From Granulosicoccus sp045106855 (GTDB taxonomy: Bacteria; Pseudomonadota; Gammaproteobacteria; Granulosicoccales; Granulosicoccaceae): a stretch of 64,000 nt of DNA. Below the pieces are notes generated by a model. It searched no databases. It was given only the letters and a program-made list of their open reading frames with translations, and was not told the origin of the DNA. The translations under genes and the position numbers were made by a program. Where the stretch lies: contig JBGCFI010000008.1 in assembly GCA_045106855.1 (NCBI GenBank), positions 1 to 64,000 on the forward strand, given 5' to 3'. Positions 30,439 to 38,272 of the stretch are shown here, one piece after another (the stretch's first letter is position 1; each line of letters opens with the position of its first letter).

Positions 30439-31152
30439 GTGGCTCAGCCTGCCGTAAAACGAGATCAGCACCCGGCCAATGATCCCGACTACGCAAGCGA
30501 GTCTGAAAAAGCGACTAAGGTAAAGTCGGGAGAAAATCCGGGCCCGTCGACTGATGCTTCCATAGCTGATAATCCGGTCAAGCGATCTGTTGAAGAGTTC
30601 AGCAGACTGATCGATGAAATGGACGACATACGAGAAAACCTCCGCGCAAACGGAATTCCCTTGCGCACCACGCGCATGATTGTCGAATTCGGGATTCAGG
30701 AAAAACCTGACAAACAGGCAATGACTATCGATAGTGCCTTGGACCAGGCTCGTGCCCAGTTTGGCGATGGTTGTATAGAGCGCTCCGTCCTGGAGAATGA
30801 TATCGCCACTATTGTTGAATTGGAGCGTGACCTGACTCATGCAAGATCAATGGCGCGCGAGGCAGGGCTTGATGCACAGGCTTTATCCACGCTTACCCAG
30901 ATGGTTCAACAGAATCCGGGCGACGGTGGCGCGAAAGCTATAAACACTTTTCTGGGCTACGCCTTGGCTATGGGAGTCAAAACAGATCAGCTCACTGGCA
31001 TCGTTAGCGAGTTGACCGCAAAACCGGATTCTGTATTGCCTCAGATAGCTCGAAAGGTCGATGTAGCGGAAACAAGACCCTGGAGAAAAATTATCATTGA
31101 TTCAATTGTCGGTTTGATGATCGGAATAGTTGTAATATGGTCACTATTATGA
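30439..31152 (+). CDS. Unknown tail-anchored protein
   Basis: 237 aa, not recognised. The first 45 residues are polar and low-complexity. The middle is helical and charged (SVEEFSRLIDEMDDIRENLRANGIPLR, shown here only in part by its start, then ARAQFGDG and ELERDLTHARSMAREAGLDAQ). The end is a single hydrophobic helix (SIVGLMIGIVVIWSLL) preceded by RPWRK, giving a tail anchor with the bulk in the cytoplasm. It starts at GTG with GAGG upstream. It lies between a sulfotransferase gene and UDP-xylose synthase in the same direction. A scaffold or adaptor role at the membrane is possible but unsupported. Confidence 0.7.
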   Translation: MAQPAVKRDQHPANDPDYASESEKATKVKSGENPGPSTDASIADNPVKRSVEEFSRLIDEMDDIRENLRANGIPLRTTRMIVEFGIQEKPDKQAMTIDSALDQARAQFGDGCIERSVLENDIATIVELERDLTHARSMAREAGLDAQALSTLTQMVQQNPGDGGAKAINTFLGYALAMGVKTDQLTGIVSELTAKPDSVLPQIARKVDVAETRPWRKIIIDSIVGLMIGIVVIWSLL

Positions 31153-31353
31153 CAATAAATTGGCATAATGATGCGTTATATTGCAATTTGGTTTCTGGTG
31201 CTCTCTCGGCCTGCAATGCTTGCATGCTGCGAGGTAATTCAATGAACACCAAAGTACTTCTTAAGCTCCTATAATATTCAGCTCTTTGCGAAGCCTATAA
31301 CCTACTGGGCCTTCCGTTGCGCATTAACACTTTCAGGAATATCACTTAATCTG

Positions 31354-32352
31354 ATGAACGATTCGACATCAATTCCCGGCAACTTGGTACGAAAACGCAT
31401 TCTTGTTACCGGCGGTGCTGGCTTTCTAGGCTCTCATTTGTGCGAGCGCTTGCTGGCTGAAGGCAACGAAGTGATTTGTATGGACAATTATTTCACAGGG
31501 GCCAAGCAGAACATCCAGTCGTTGATGGACAACACAAGCTTTGAATTGTTGAGACATGATGTAACGTTTCCAATTTATCTGGAAATCGATGAGATATACA
31601 ATCTTGCATGCCCGGCATCACCTATCCACTACCAGCACGATCCAGTACAGACAACCAAAACCAGTGTGCATGGTGCGATTAACATGCTCGGCCTGGCAAA
31701 ACGCACAGGCGCAAAGATATTTCAGGCATCGACTAGTGAAGTCTACGGTGACCCTCAAGTCCATCCACAGCATGAGAGCTATTGGGGACATGTTAATCCT
31801 ATCGGGTTCCGGTCTTGCTACGACGAAGGCAAGCGTTGTGCGGAAACCTTGTTTTTCGACTACCACCGCCAACATAATTTGCGCATCAAAGTGGGTCGAA
31901 TATTCAACACTTACGGCCCTCGCATGCACCCCAACGATGGAAGGGTTGTATCCAACTTCATAATGCAGGCATTGACTGGCGAGTCAATCACGGTTTACGG
32001 CGAAGGCAATCAGACGCGCTCATTCTGCTATTGCCTTGATTTGATTGATGCTTTTGTTCGAATCATGGGTACAGGCGATGACTTTACCGGCCCCGTTAAT
32101 ATTGGCAATCCGGACGAATTCACTATCCGCCAGTTAGCCGAAAAAGTTATTGAAATGACTGGATCGTCTTCAAAGCTTGTCTTCAAGGACCTGCCCAGTG
32201 ACGATCCTACGCAGCGTAGACCAGATATTACCCAGGCACGGGAAGTACTCGGTTGGGAACCCAAGGTCAATCTGGAGCAAGGCCTGGAAAAAACAATTGC
32301 CTATTTTGATGGCTTGCTAAAATCGGGTGCTACCTCAAATAAGGTAGCCTGA
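31354..32352 (+). CDS. uxs: UDP-glucuronate decarboxylase (UDP-xylose synthase)
   Basis: A short-chain dehydrogenase-type enzyme of 332 aa making UDP-xylose from UDP-glucuronate, with bound NAD. It shows GGAGFLG (20-26), YNLACPASPIHYQ (82-94), STSEVYGDP and the catalytic YDEGK (Tyr156, Lys160) followed by RCAETL. The ACPASP and YDEGKR signatures separate UXS from other epimerases. It implies xylose, or a sugar derived from it, in the polymer. UDP-glucose dehydrogenase, needed to supply UDP-glucuronate, is not in the window. Confidence 0.93.
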   Translation: MNDSTSIPGNLVRKRILVTGGAGFLGSHLCERLLAEGNEVICMDNYFTGAKQNIQSLMDNTSFELLRHDVTFPIYLEIDEIYNLACPASPIHYQHDPVQTTKTSVHGAINMLGLAKRTGAKIFQASTSEVYGDPQVHPQHESYWGHVNPIGFRSCYDEGKRCAETLFFDYHRQHNLRIKVGRIFNTYGPRMHPNDGRVVSNFIMQALTGESITVYGEGNQTRSFCYCLDLIDAFVRIMGTGDDFTGPVNIGNPDEFTIRQLAEKVIEMTGSSSKLVFKDLPSDDPTQRRPDITQAREVLGWEPKVNLEQGLEKTIAYFDGLLKSGATSNKVA

Positions 32353-32450
32353 TAGGCGCGAGCATTAGCAAGCAGTTCTTTTATGATTTGCAACCAGCGG
32401 TAAGGGGTATTAATCGGCCTGTTGCTATGGCAACTGCTCGTAACTGAAAC

Positions 32451-32479
32451 CCTGGAATAGGTATCCAGCCTATTCCAGG
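32451..32479 (+). promoter_or_regulatory. Perfect hairpin overlapping the ribosome-binding site of the next gene
   Basis: CCTGGAATAGG and CCTATTCCAGG form an 11-bp perfect stem with a 7-nt loop (TATCCAG). The right arm contains the AGG of the Shine-Dalgarno AGGA (32477-32480), which serves the TTG start at 32485. Folding would hide that site. No U-run follows, so it is a poor terminator. The regulatory role is inferred from the overlap. Confidence 0.6.
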
Positions 32480-32484
32480 ATACC

Positions 32485-34656
32485 TTGTCCGTTGACGGGA
32501 TCGCCGTGAAGCAGTCTATCTTCCGACTTTTACTACACCTGATCCGGCGTGCGTACCAGGTGAAAGCGCCAGTACCGTTAAGTTATCCTCTATCGTTTGA
32601 CAATCCGTCAGCGTCTGAGACGGATGTTGCACCTGGGCTTGAGTCAACACGCTGGGAACTGGAAAATATCAGTCTAAGAGCAGGCTGGTATATGCTGGAA
32701 GTTGAACATTCAATGGATAGCATTGGTTGTATCCTGACACTGGAATTTGACGTTGGGCAACTTGATTACCTGTTGCTGACATCGAAGCCTGTCTGTAAAC
32801 GCATAGTACGCCTAAGTTCTGAACTGAGACGCTGCTCTGTAAGTATAAACCAGCCTGGTTGCACGCTTCGTCGATTCACTCTAGTGGGTCTGTCGACGGC
32901 GTTTGCTGAAGATCGAATAAGAAATCGTTTGAATACACGAGGGTTGCGCGATAGCCAGCTGGAGGTTAACAGCACAACCTTGTATTCCGAATACCAGGCG
33001 CTGCTGCATGAAGCGCTGAATTTCGGAACATATGTGCCGGCTGAGCCATGTCAGTCAGCGAATAGGGCAATCAACAGCGCTCAGCGCGGGTTTGCCGAAA
33101 GTTCCGTATTGATCCTGCACCCGATAGGCATCGGCGCTGATGTAGCTTTGGATGAGTCTTTATTCTCAGCTATTACGGTAGCTCGGGACACGGGCTGGAA
33201 TATACAGCTTCGTGCGAGCCCGGGGTTTCATCCCACTGTCGAAGATCGCAGCGCCGGCAAGAGAATATTTCATATGCCTCTCATGGACGGCGCAATTTAC
33301 CGACGTGATGTCTTTCACCAGATGATGAGTGTCGTTGAGGAGGATACTTTACTCGTATACGCCGATCATGACTGTATTGATGTGAACCGTGCTCGTTGCT
33401 CTCCGCAATTAAAACCTGAGTGGAATCCCGAACTTCTTCTGAACAAAGACTACGTCCAACTCCCATGGATGGTATCAGACAGTTGGATCGTGCAAATGGA
33501 ACAAGTCAAGGGTACGGTGATGGATAATCCGGCAAGCGTACTGTTGGCGGCAGCTCTGGGTGTCCGTATATGTTCTGAGATTGCAGTACCAGCACTGACT
33601 GACTCGCAGGTGATAAGAATCCCAATGGTTTTGGCTAGTTTGCGGGCACATGAAAAAAAACGGGCAGGTCAGGTTGTTGATTCTGAGCAATGGCGACATG
33701 AACTTCGCCAGGCATTAGCGGCAACACAGAGTGATGCGGTTGTTATCAATGGCGCGAGTTCTGATTTAAGTCGTGTGCGCTGGACTTTACCTATCAAATT
33801 GCCAACAGTGGACATCATCATACCCACACGCGATAAGGTGTCCGTACTGCAGGCTTGTATTGATTCAATATTAAATAAATCGACGTATAGTAACTATCGT
33901 ATAGTCGTTGTGGATAACGACAGTGAAAAGCCGGAGACGGAAAACTATTATCGCTCACTTGCCGAGGAATCACGCATTTCAGTGCTTCGGTACGCTGGTG
34001 CATTCAACTATTCAGCAATAAACAATTTTGCGGTTTCGCAATCTGGGGCGGATGTCATTGTCTTGCTTAACAATGATACCGAAGTGATCTCCCCGGATTG
34101 GCTTGAGGAACTAACCGGAAATGCCATGCGTCCGGAGATTGGTTGCATCGGAGCAAAACTCTACTATTCGAATCGCAGGATCCAACATGCGGGCGTCATT
34201 GTAGGAATTACAGATGTGGCGGGGCATGCATTCCGATATAGCCCTGGTCAGGCACGAGGCTATTGTGATCGATTAGTTGTATCGCAGAATATGACCGCGG
34301 TTACAGCTGCGTGTATGGCTGTGCGGCGAACAATTTACCTGGAGGCTGGTGGTCTGGATGAGCAGCAATTGCGAGTTGCCTGGAATGATGTGGACTTCTG
34401 CCTGAAGGTTAGAGACCTTGGCTATCGAAACTTGTGGACGCCTCACGTGGAGCTATATCATCACGAAGGCTTGACAAGAGGGGCGGACGACACCCGTGAC
34501 AAGATCAAGCGCGTCGATGAGGAACGAGCGGTGATGATGCGAAGATGGGGCTTGGCGGAATTCACAGACCCGGCCTATCATCCGTTGCTCACCCGTACCA
34601 ATGAAAGTTATAGCTTGGGAATGAATAGTCACTTTCAAAACAAATCAAGTGATTGA
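32485..34656 (+). CDS. GT2 glycosyltransferase with large N-terminal domain
   Basis: 723 aa. The first 430 residues are a poorly recognised region, containing a possible degenerate GT-A-like part (EEDTLLVYADHDCIDVNR, then PEWNPELLLNKDYVQ). A canonical GT2 domain follows: TVDIIIPTRDKVSVLQACI, YRIVVVDNDS, ADVIVLLNNDTEVISPDW, then WNDVDFCLKVRDLGYRN and LYHHEG. This layout matches rhamnan/capsule GT2 proteins that carry two GT-A-like parts. The start is TTG at 32485 with AGGA five bases upstream; GTG at 32506 is the alternative. A hairpin covers the ribosome-binding site. Confidence 0.82.
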   Translation: MSVDGIAVKQSIFRLLLHLIRRAYQVKAPVPLSYPLSFDNPSASETDVAPGLESTRWELENISLRAGWYMLEVEHSMDSIGCILTLEFDVGQLDYLLLTSKPVCKRIVRLSSELRRCSVSINQPGCTLRRFTLVGLSTAFAEDRIRNRLNTRGLRDSQLEVNSTTLYSEYQALLHEALNFGTYVPAEPCQSANRAINSAQRGFAESSVLILHPIGIGADVALDESLFSAITVARDTGWNIQLRASPGFHPTVEDRSAGKRIFHMPLMDGAIYRRDVFHQMMSVVEEDTLLVYADHDCIDVNRARCSPQLKPEWNPELLLNKDYVQLPWMVSDSWIVQMEQVKGTVMDNPASVLLAAALGVRICSEIAVPALTDSQVIRIPMVLASLRAHEKKRAGQVVDSEQWRHELRQALAATQSDAVVINGASSDLSRVRWTLPIKLPTVDIIIPTRDKVSVLQACIDSILNKSTYSNYRIVVVDNDSEKPETENYYRSLAEESRISVLRYAGAFNYSAINNFAVSQSGADVIVLLNNDTEVISPDWLEELTGNAMRPEIGCIGAKLYYSNRRIQHAGVIVGITDVAGHAFRYSPGQARGYCDRLVVSQNMTAVTAACMAVRRTIYLEAGGLDEQQLRVAWNDVDFCLKVRDLGYRNLWTPHVELYHHEGLTRGADDTRDKIKRVDEERAVMMRRWGLAEFTDPAYHPLLTRTNESYSLGMNSHFQNKSSD

Positions 34657-34679
34657 TATAGTGGGCCGCGTGAGTATTT

Positions 34680-35801
34680 TTAAAATGAATTTGGCTGAGA
34701 AATTTCTGGAAAATGATTGCTCAACCAGCATGCCTCGGTATGCCAGTTATGACGCGTCGATCTAGGTTTATCGTCGGCGTGGTGATTTGGCAGGTTGGAT
34801 AAATCAAGAGTATTAGTTGTGAATCCATAACAGCGGATATTCATTTCCATGGGTAGCGAGCTCAGTGACGCGAGAAGCAGAGTGCCTGCACTGGGTGGTG
34901 CTTGAAAACACCGAACGAGCTCGTGCCAATTAGTGTCAGGTAGCTCGCTCAACAACCGACCAGCTAAGGGAAGGGTTTTCCAATAGAATGATGGGCGTCG
35001 TAACGCGTGCAGTCCAGTGACAATCACACCCTTGGCATCCTGTGGACAGTTTTCAATGGGTGTTGCGGGGGACATGACCCATAAGTCGGTTCTTTTTCCC
35101 GTTTGCTGTTGAGTAAGATGTGGTTGTGAGATGTGGTTAAAACGGATTACGATATCGGCTTCATCTATTTCATCCCCCTGGTTTTTTTTCAGAATTATCG
35201 GAGAATTTCCGACCACAGCAATATTGGGTAGATGTGAAGTTGAATCTTGTCTGGAGCCTTCCGCCAGGGTCTGACTAATAAGGCAACTAAATGGAGTTTC
35301 CAAAGACTCTAGCTTATAAGCACGCTCAGCATGGCTCTTCCGCTGATGGGAGAAATAGAGTGTGGGACTCCATGGCGCTTTCGTGGAGTTTAGTAAGCGA
35401 GGGTAGTGTGAAACCTGTGTGCCTAGATAACCGGAGTACAGGCAGTCGTGCAGTCCGGCATTAAAGTGTGCGGTCGGGAGATTCTGTATCAATGACTGGC
35501 ATTTGAGCCGATCTTCCTGAATGAGATTTTGTAACAATCCAGGTGTTAAAGCAAAATTGACAAGCCTGAAAAATAGCTTGGGGGAACGCAGCTTTAACAC
35601 AAGGTAGTGATCTGCGACAATCTGCCACTCAGGTAGTGAGATACCTTGTAAAGAATGACAAATATCAAGGTAATTAATCCAGTCGGTTGCGCATCCACTG
35701 GCTCGCGCCTTATTTAATGCTGCCGGGATAAGGTCTGTATCCCAACGGCCTTGAAGATACGGCAGGTTTCTCTGCGATGCGCGAAAGCGACTGAAACTCA
35801 T
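34680..35801 (-). CDS. GT29 sialyltransferase-like glycosyltransferase
   Basis: 373 aa. The C-terminal half carries all the landmarks of family GT29. Motif L is IAVVGNSPIILKKNQGDEID (194-213) followed by ADIVIRFN and TGKRTDLWVMSP. Motif S is PPSAGTLLLASL (302-313) ending in IRCYGF. A final His-His pair (340-341) and HTEACWL (354-360) match motif III/VS, with the conserved H-x-E. Family members use CMP-activated acids as donor. CMP-Kdo or a CMP-nonulosonate would fit a Kps system, but no CMP-sugar synthetase gene is in the window. Its start overlaps the stop of the upstream gene (ATGA). GT29 is mainly eukaryotic, so a bacterial capsule copy is unusual. Confidence 0.78.
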   Translation of the reverse strand: MSFSRFRASQRNLPYLQGRWDTDLIPAALNKARASGCATDWINYLDICHSLQGISLPEWQIVADHYLVLKLRSPKLFFRLVNFALTPGLLQNLIQEDRLKCQSLIQNLPTAHFNAGLHDCLYSGYLGTQVSHYPRLLNSTKAPWSPTLYFSHQRKSHAERAYKLESLETPFSCLISQTLAEGSRQDSTSHLPNIAVVGNSPIILKKNQGDEIDEADIVIRFNHISQPHLTQQQTGKRTDLWVMSPATPIENCPQDAKGVIVTGLHALRRPSFYWKTLPLAGRLLSELPDTNWHELVRCFQAPPSAGTLLLASLSSLPMEMNIRCYGFTTNTLDLSNLPNHHADDKPRSTRHNWHTEACWLSNHFPEISQPNSF

Positions 35802-37057
35802 TGCTGGGTTTTATGGGTGACTAAAGATCTTAATAGTCGGCTTTGACTGTCTTCCATGAAACGGACAGGTGATTCCCTGAACTTCTGAAATTTCCTGCGA
35901 CGTGACTCAAAACCAGCCTTTAGTTTTACTACGTTGTCGGGTTCTACACATAATGTTTGTTGCGTGTGCAGAATGAGATCCTCCGGCATAGAGCCTGATT
36001 CATCGGACCTGACGTCAGGCCCCTGAAAAATCTGTTTGGAAGGTGGGTTGCCTATAAAACAAGCGTGTCGTCTGTCTGCCTCGTCAATTCGGCGATGGAT
36101 GAGTTCGTGAAGTGATTTTCGATGACTCATCACTTTACATAATCTGGACTGTTCGACTAGGATGTTGTCGAGCACCTTCTTTTGTGCGCCAATTAGTTTC
36201 TGTTGGTTGCCGTGTTCGATAAAATCCACAATACACTGATGCAAACGCTCGAATCCACGTGGAACGTCTGACACAAACGCAGCGGGTACGGACGCTCGTA
36301 TTGCATCCACCGCAACTCCTGATGAATCGCATAAGACAATATCCGCTTTGCTTATGACGTTTAGTCGGTGGCATACATGAGCGAGTCGGTGACATTCGGT
36401 CTGAAAGTTGGCCGTAAGGCGGTTTTTCAATCTGACGCCTTTTGAACCATTGTTCTCTAGAAAAAGAGATAGAAGTACATCGCCCGATGTCTGGCGGTTG
36501 GCAAATTTCCGTTTTAAGACAGCAAGTAATTGATGTGTTAGCGATGACTCAGGGATTTTCAGTTTCGTATCTTTGCTCAGCAGGGCAACGACTTGAGTAC
36601 CTGCTCGATATAGCTGTTTGCCAAGGTAGCCCGGCAAAGGTTGATGCAAATTATAGTAGAGCGCGGAGGCGCATTGATTATCCACCACTTCCACATCGGA
36701 AATATTATTGTCTAACGTATTGCGTGAACTCATAGTCCCGGAAGGGCTACTGACGGCGACTTCAGTGCTCAGAAGAGAATCCGGGAATACAGGCCATGCT
36801 TCAAACAGTGGGAGCCGCACAAGTTTTTTATAATCAGGCAACAGTGAACGTTGATCTTGATAGTCTTCTTTAATCAGACTGAAGCGCCCGTATTCGACGT
36901 ATTCGTCAGCGCGCAGATTGACGGCATAGTCTCTTTTACCAACTCCGTGTGTCGCTGCCAGTATAGAATTTTCAAGATCCATGTATTGCAGGGACGCCAG
37001 CTGAATACCAGTATCGCTATTAGCCCTTAAGGCATCTGTATTCGCGTCAGTACTCAC
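35798..37057 (-). CDS. Unknown capsule-region protein, possibly GT-B-like
   Basis: 419 aa, no membrane segment or signal peptide. The early stretch YAVNLRADEYVEYGRFSL recalls the R-x-DE region of polysaccharide proteins such as WavE. The segment SKADIVLCDSSGVAVDAIRA (about 265-284) looks like the nucleotide-sugar-binding loop of GT-B enzymes including KpsC/KpsS. The tail FQKFRESPVRFMEDSQSRLL resembles a short motif found at the end of several capsule glycosyltransferases. None of this names a family. It lies in a tight minus-strand operon between a GT4 gene (3 bases upstream) and the GT29 gene (4-base overlap). Confidence 0.6.
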   Translation of the reverse strand: MSTDANTDALRANSDTGIQLASLQYMDLENSILAATHGVGKRDYAVNLRADEYVEYGRFSLIKEDYQDQRSLLPDYKKLVRLPLFEAWPVFPDSLLSTEVAVSSPSGTMSSRNTLDNNISDVEVVDNQCASALYYNLHQPLPGYLGKQLYRAGTQVVALLSKDTKLKIPESSLTHQLLAVLKRKFANRQTSGDVLLSLFLENNGSKGVRLKNRLTANFQTECHRLAHVCHRLNVISKADIVLCDSSGVAVDAIRASVPAAFVSDVPRGFERLHQCIVDFIEHGNQQKLIGAQKKVLDNILVEQSRLCKVMSHRKSLHELIHRRIDEADRRHACFIGNPPSKQIFQGPDVRSDESGSMPEDLILHTQQTLCVEPDNVVKLKAGFESRRRKFQKFRESPVRFMEDSQSRLLRSLVTHKTQQ

Positions 37058-37060
37058 TGG

Positions 37061-38137
37061 TCATTGACCCGCTGCTTGTTTAAAACTATTGTCGATGCTG
37101 TTTTCCAAATGGGTTAGCAGCAGATCCGCAGATTGATCTGCGGTGGCAGTCCTGCGTACCATGTTTTGCATGGATTGGCTTTCCCGCGTGTCTATCGATT
37201 TCTCAAGGCGTCTGTTGAGAGCGTTATACCAATCTTCATGGGTATTGGCGATATATAATCCTGTTGACACGTGTCTACAGATATCGTGAGTTGGCGAGCA
37301 GATTGCTGGCGTGCCGAAAGCCGCTGATTCGATGAACTTCAGATGTGATTTCGCATGGGTAAACGGGGACTGTACCAGCGGTGCGATAGTCACTGTACTG
37401 TCGGCAATTACCTGTGGAAGTTTGTAATAGTCGACGAGTTCTGAGCGCGAAAGTCGGGCTGCGGGAAACTGCTTATCATCAGTGTGCAACGTCCCTACGA
37501 TCAGCAGTCTAGCGTCTTTATGAGTGTTTAGCGTTTCAGAAAGAATGTCAGAAATTTCTGCAAAATCTCTATTGTGACTATTTGATCCAGGCAGGTATGT
37601 GATTGTCTGATTGTTTTCTTGCTTGTTTTGCCTACGTTGTACCGGGGTAGTCAGCCAGCGTCGTGACAAACCGTTGGGTATCACGGTAACTTGTCGTCTT
37701 CCTGATTGCTCTATCCAGAATTGCTTTAGAGGTTCTGTTGCAACAGTTACCTCATCAAAGTAAAGCATTGCTTCCAGATTGCGTTTGAACTGGGATCTGA
37801 CACTGAATTCGGTTGCCTGTTTGTTGAGGACGCTTGGCGACAACGCCGCATGTCTTGGCATGAATACCAGATCATCGACATCCGCGATGGTGCGTATTCT
37901 GAATTTGTTACAGGCTTTTAGAATTTGCTCCAGAGTTTTGCCCGGGCGCGGACGAAGTACGAAGACGACGTCATAGAGAGGTAACTGCTCCTTACGTATT
38001 TCCGATAAAGATGCAATATCCGCAAGATGGCCTTTGTGGCGCAGTGACTCCGCCAGATGATAGCAACGGTATCGCGTGGATCCATCTATCCAGGGGGCGC
38101 AATCATGGCGCGAGCTATGCAGAAACAGTATGTTCAA
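37061..38137 (-). CDS. GT4-family glycosyltransferase
   Basis: 358 aa with a GT-B fold. The N-terminal half has SSRHDCAPWIDGSTRYRCYHLAE, which is shared with radical capsule GT1/GT4 enzymes, then DVVFVLRPRPGKTL and TIADVDDLVFMP. The C-terminal half has VTVIPNGLSRRWL, ITYLPGSNSHNRDF and HLKFIESAAFGTPAICSP with the family Glu. The DVDDLVF motif is also present in the 939-aa fusion, suggesting related donor binding. It is first of a three-gene minus-strand operon and divergent from kpsC over 135 bases. Confidence 0.85.
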   Translation of the reverse strand: MNILFLHSSRHDCAPWIDGSTRYRCYHLAESLRHKGHLADIASLSEIRKEQLPLYDVVFVLRPRPGKTLEQILKACNKFRIRTIADVDDLVFMPRHAALSPSVLNKQATEFSVRSQFKRNLEAMLYFDEVTVATEPLKQFWIEQSGRRQVTVIPNGLSRRWLTTPVQRRQNKQENNQTITYLPGSNSHNRDFAEISDILSETLNTHKDARLLIVGTLHTDDKQFPAARLSRSELVDYYKLPQVIADSTVTIAPLVQSPFTHAKSHLKFIESAAFGTPAICSPTHDICRHVSTGLYIANTHEDWYNALNRRLEKSIDTRESQSMQNMVRRTATADQSADLLLTHLENSIDNSFKQAAGQ

Positions 38138-38272
38138 TGTGATTGAAAAATCCTGCAGGGAGGGGGTTGTAGTAAGGTGAAACCAGCAAACTTTAAGCCA
38201 GAACGTCTGTTGTCATTGATTGGCTTGAATGCTGCTTATTGATGGTGATTCAAGATACCGGGTTACCAGCAA

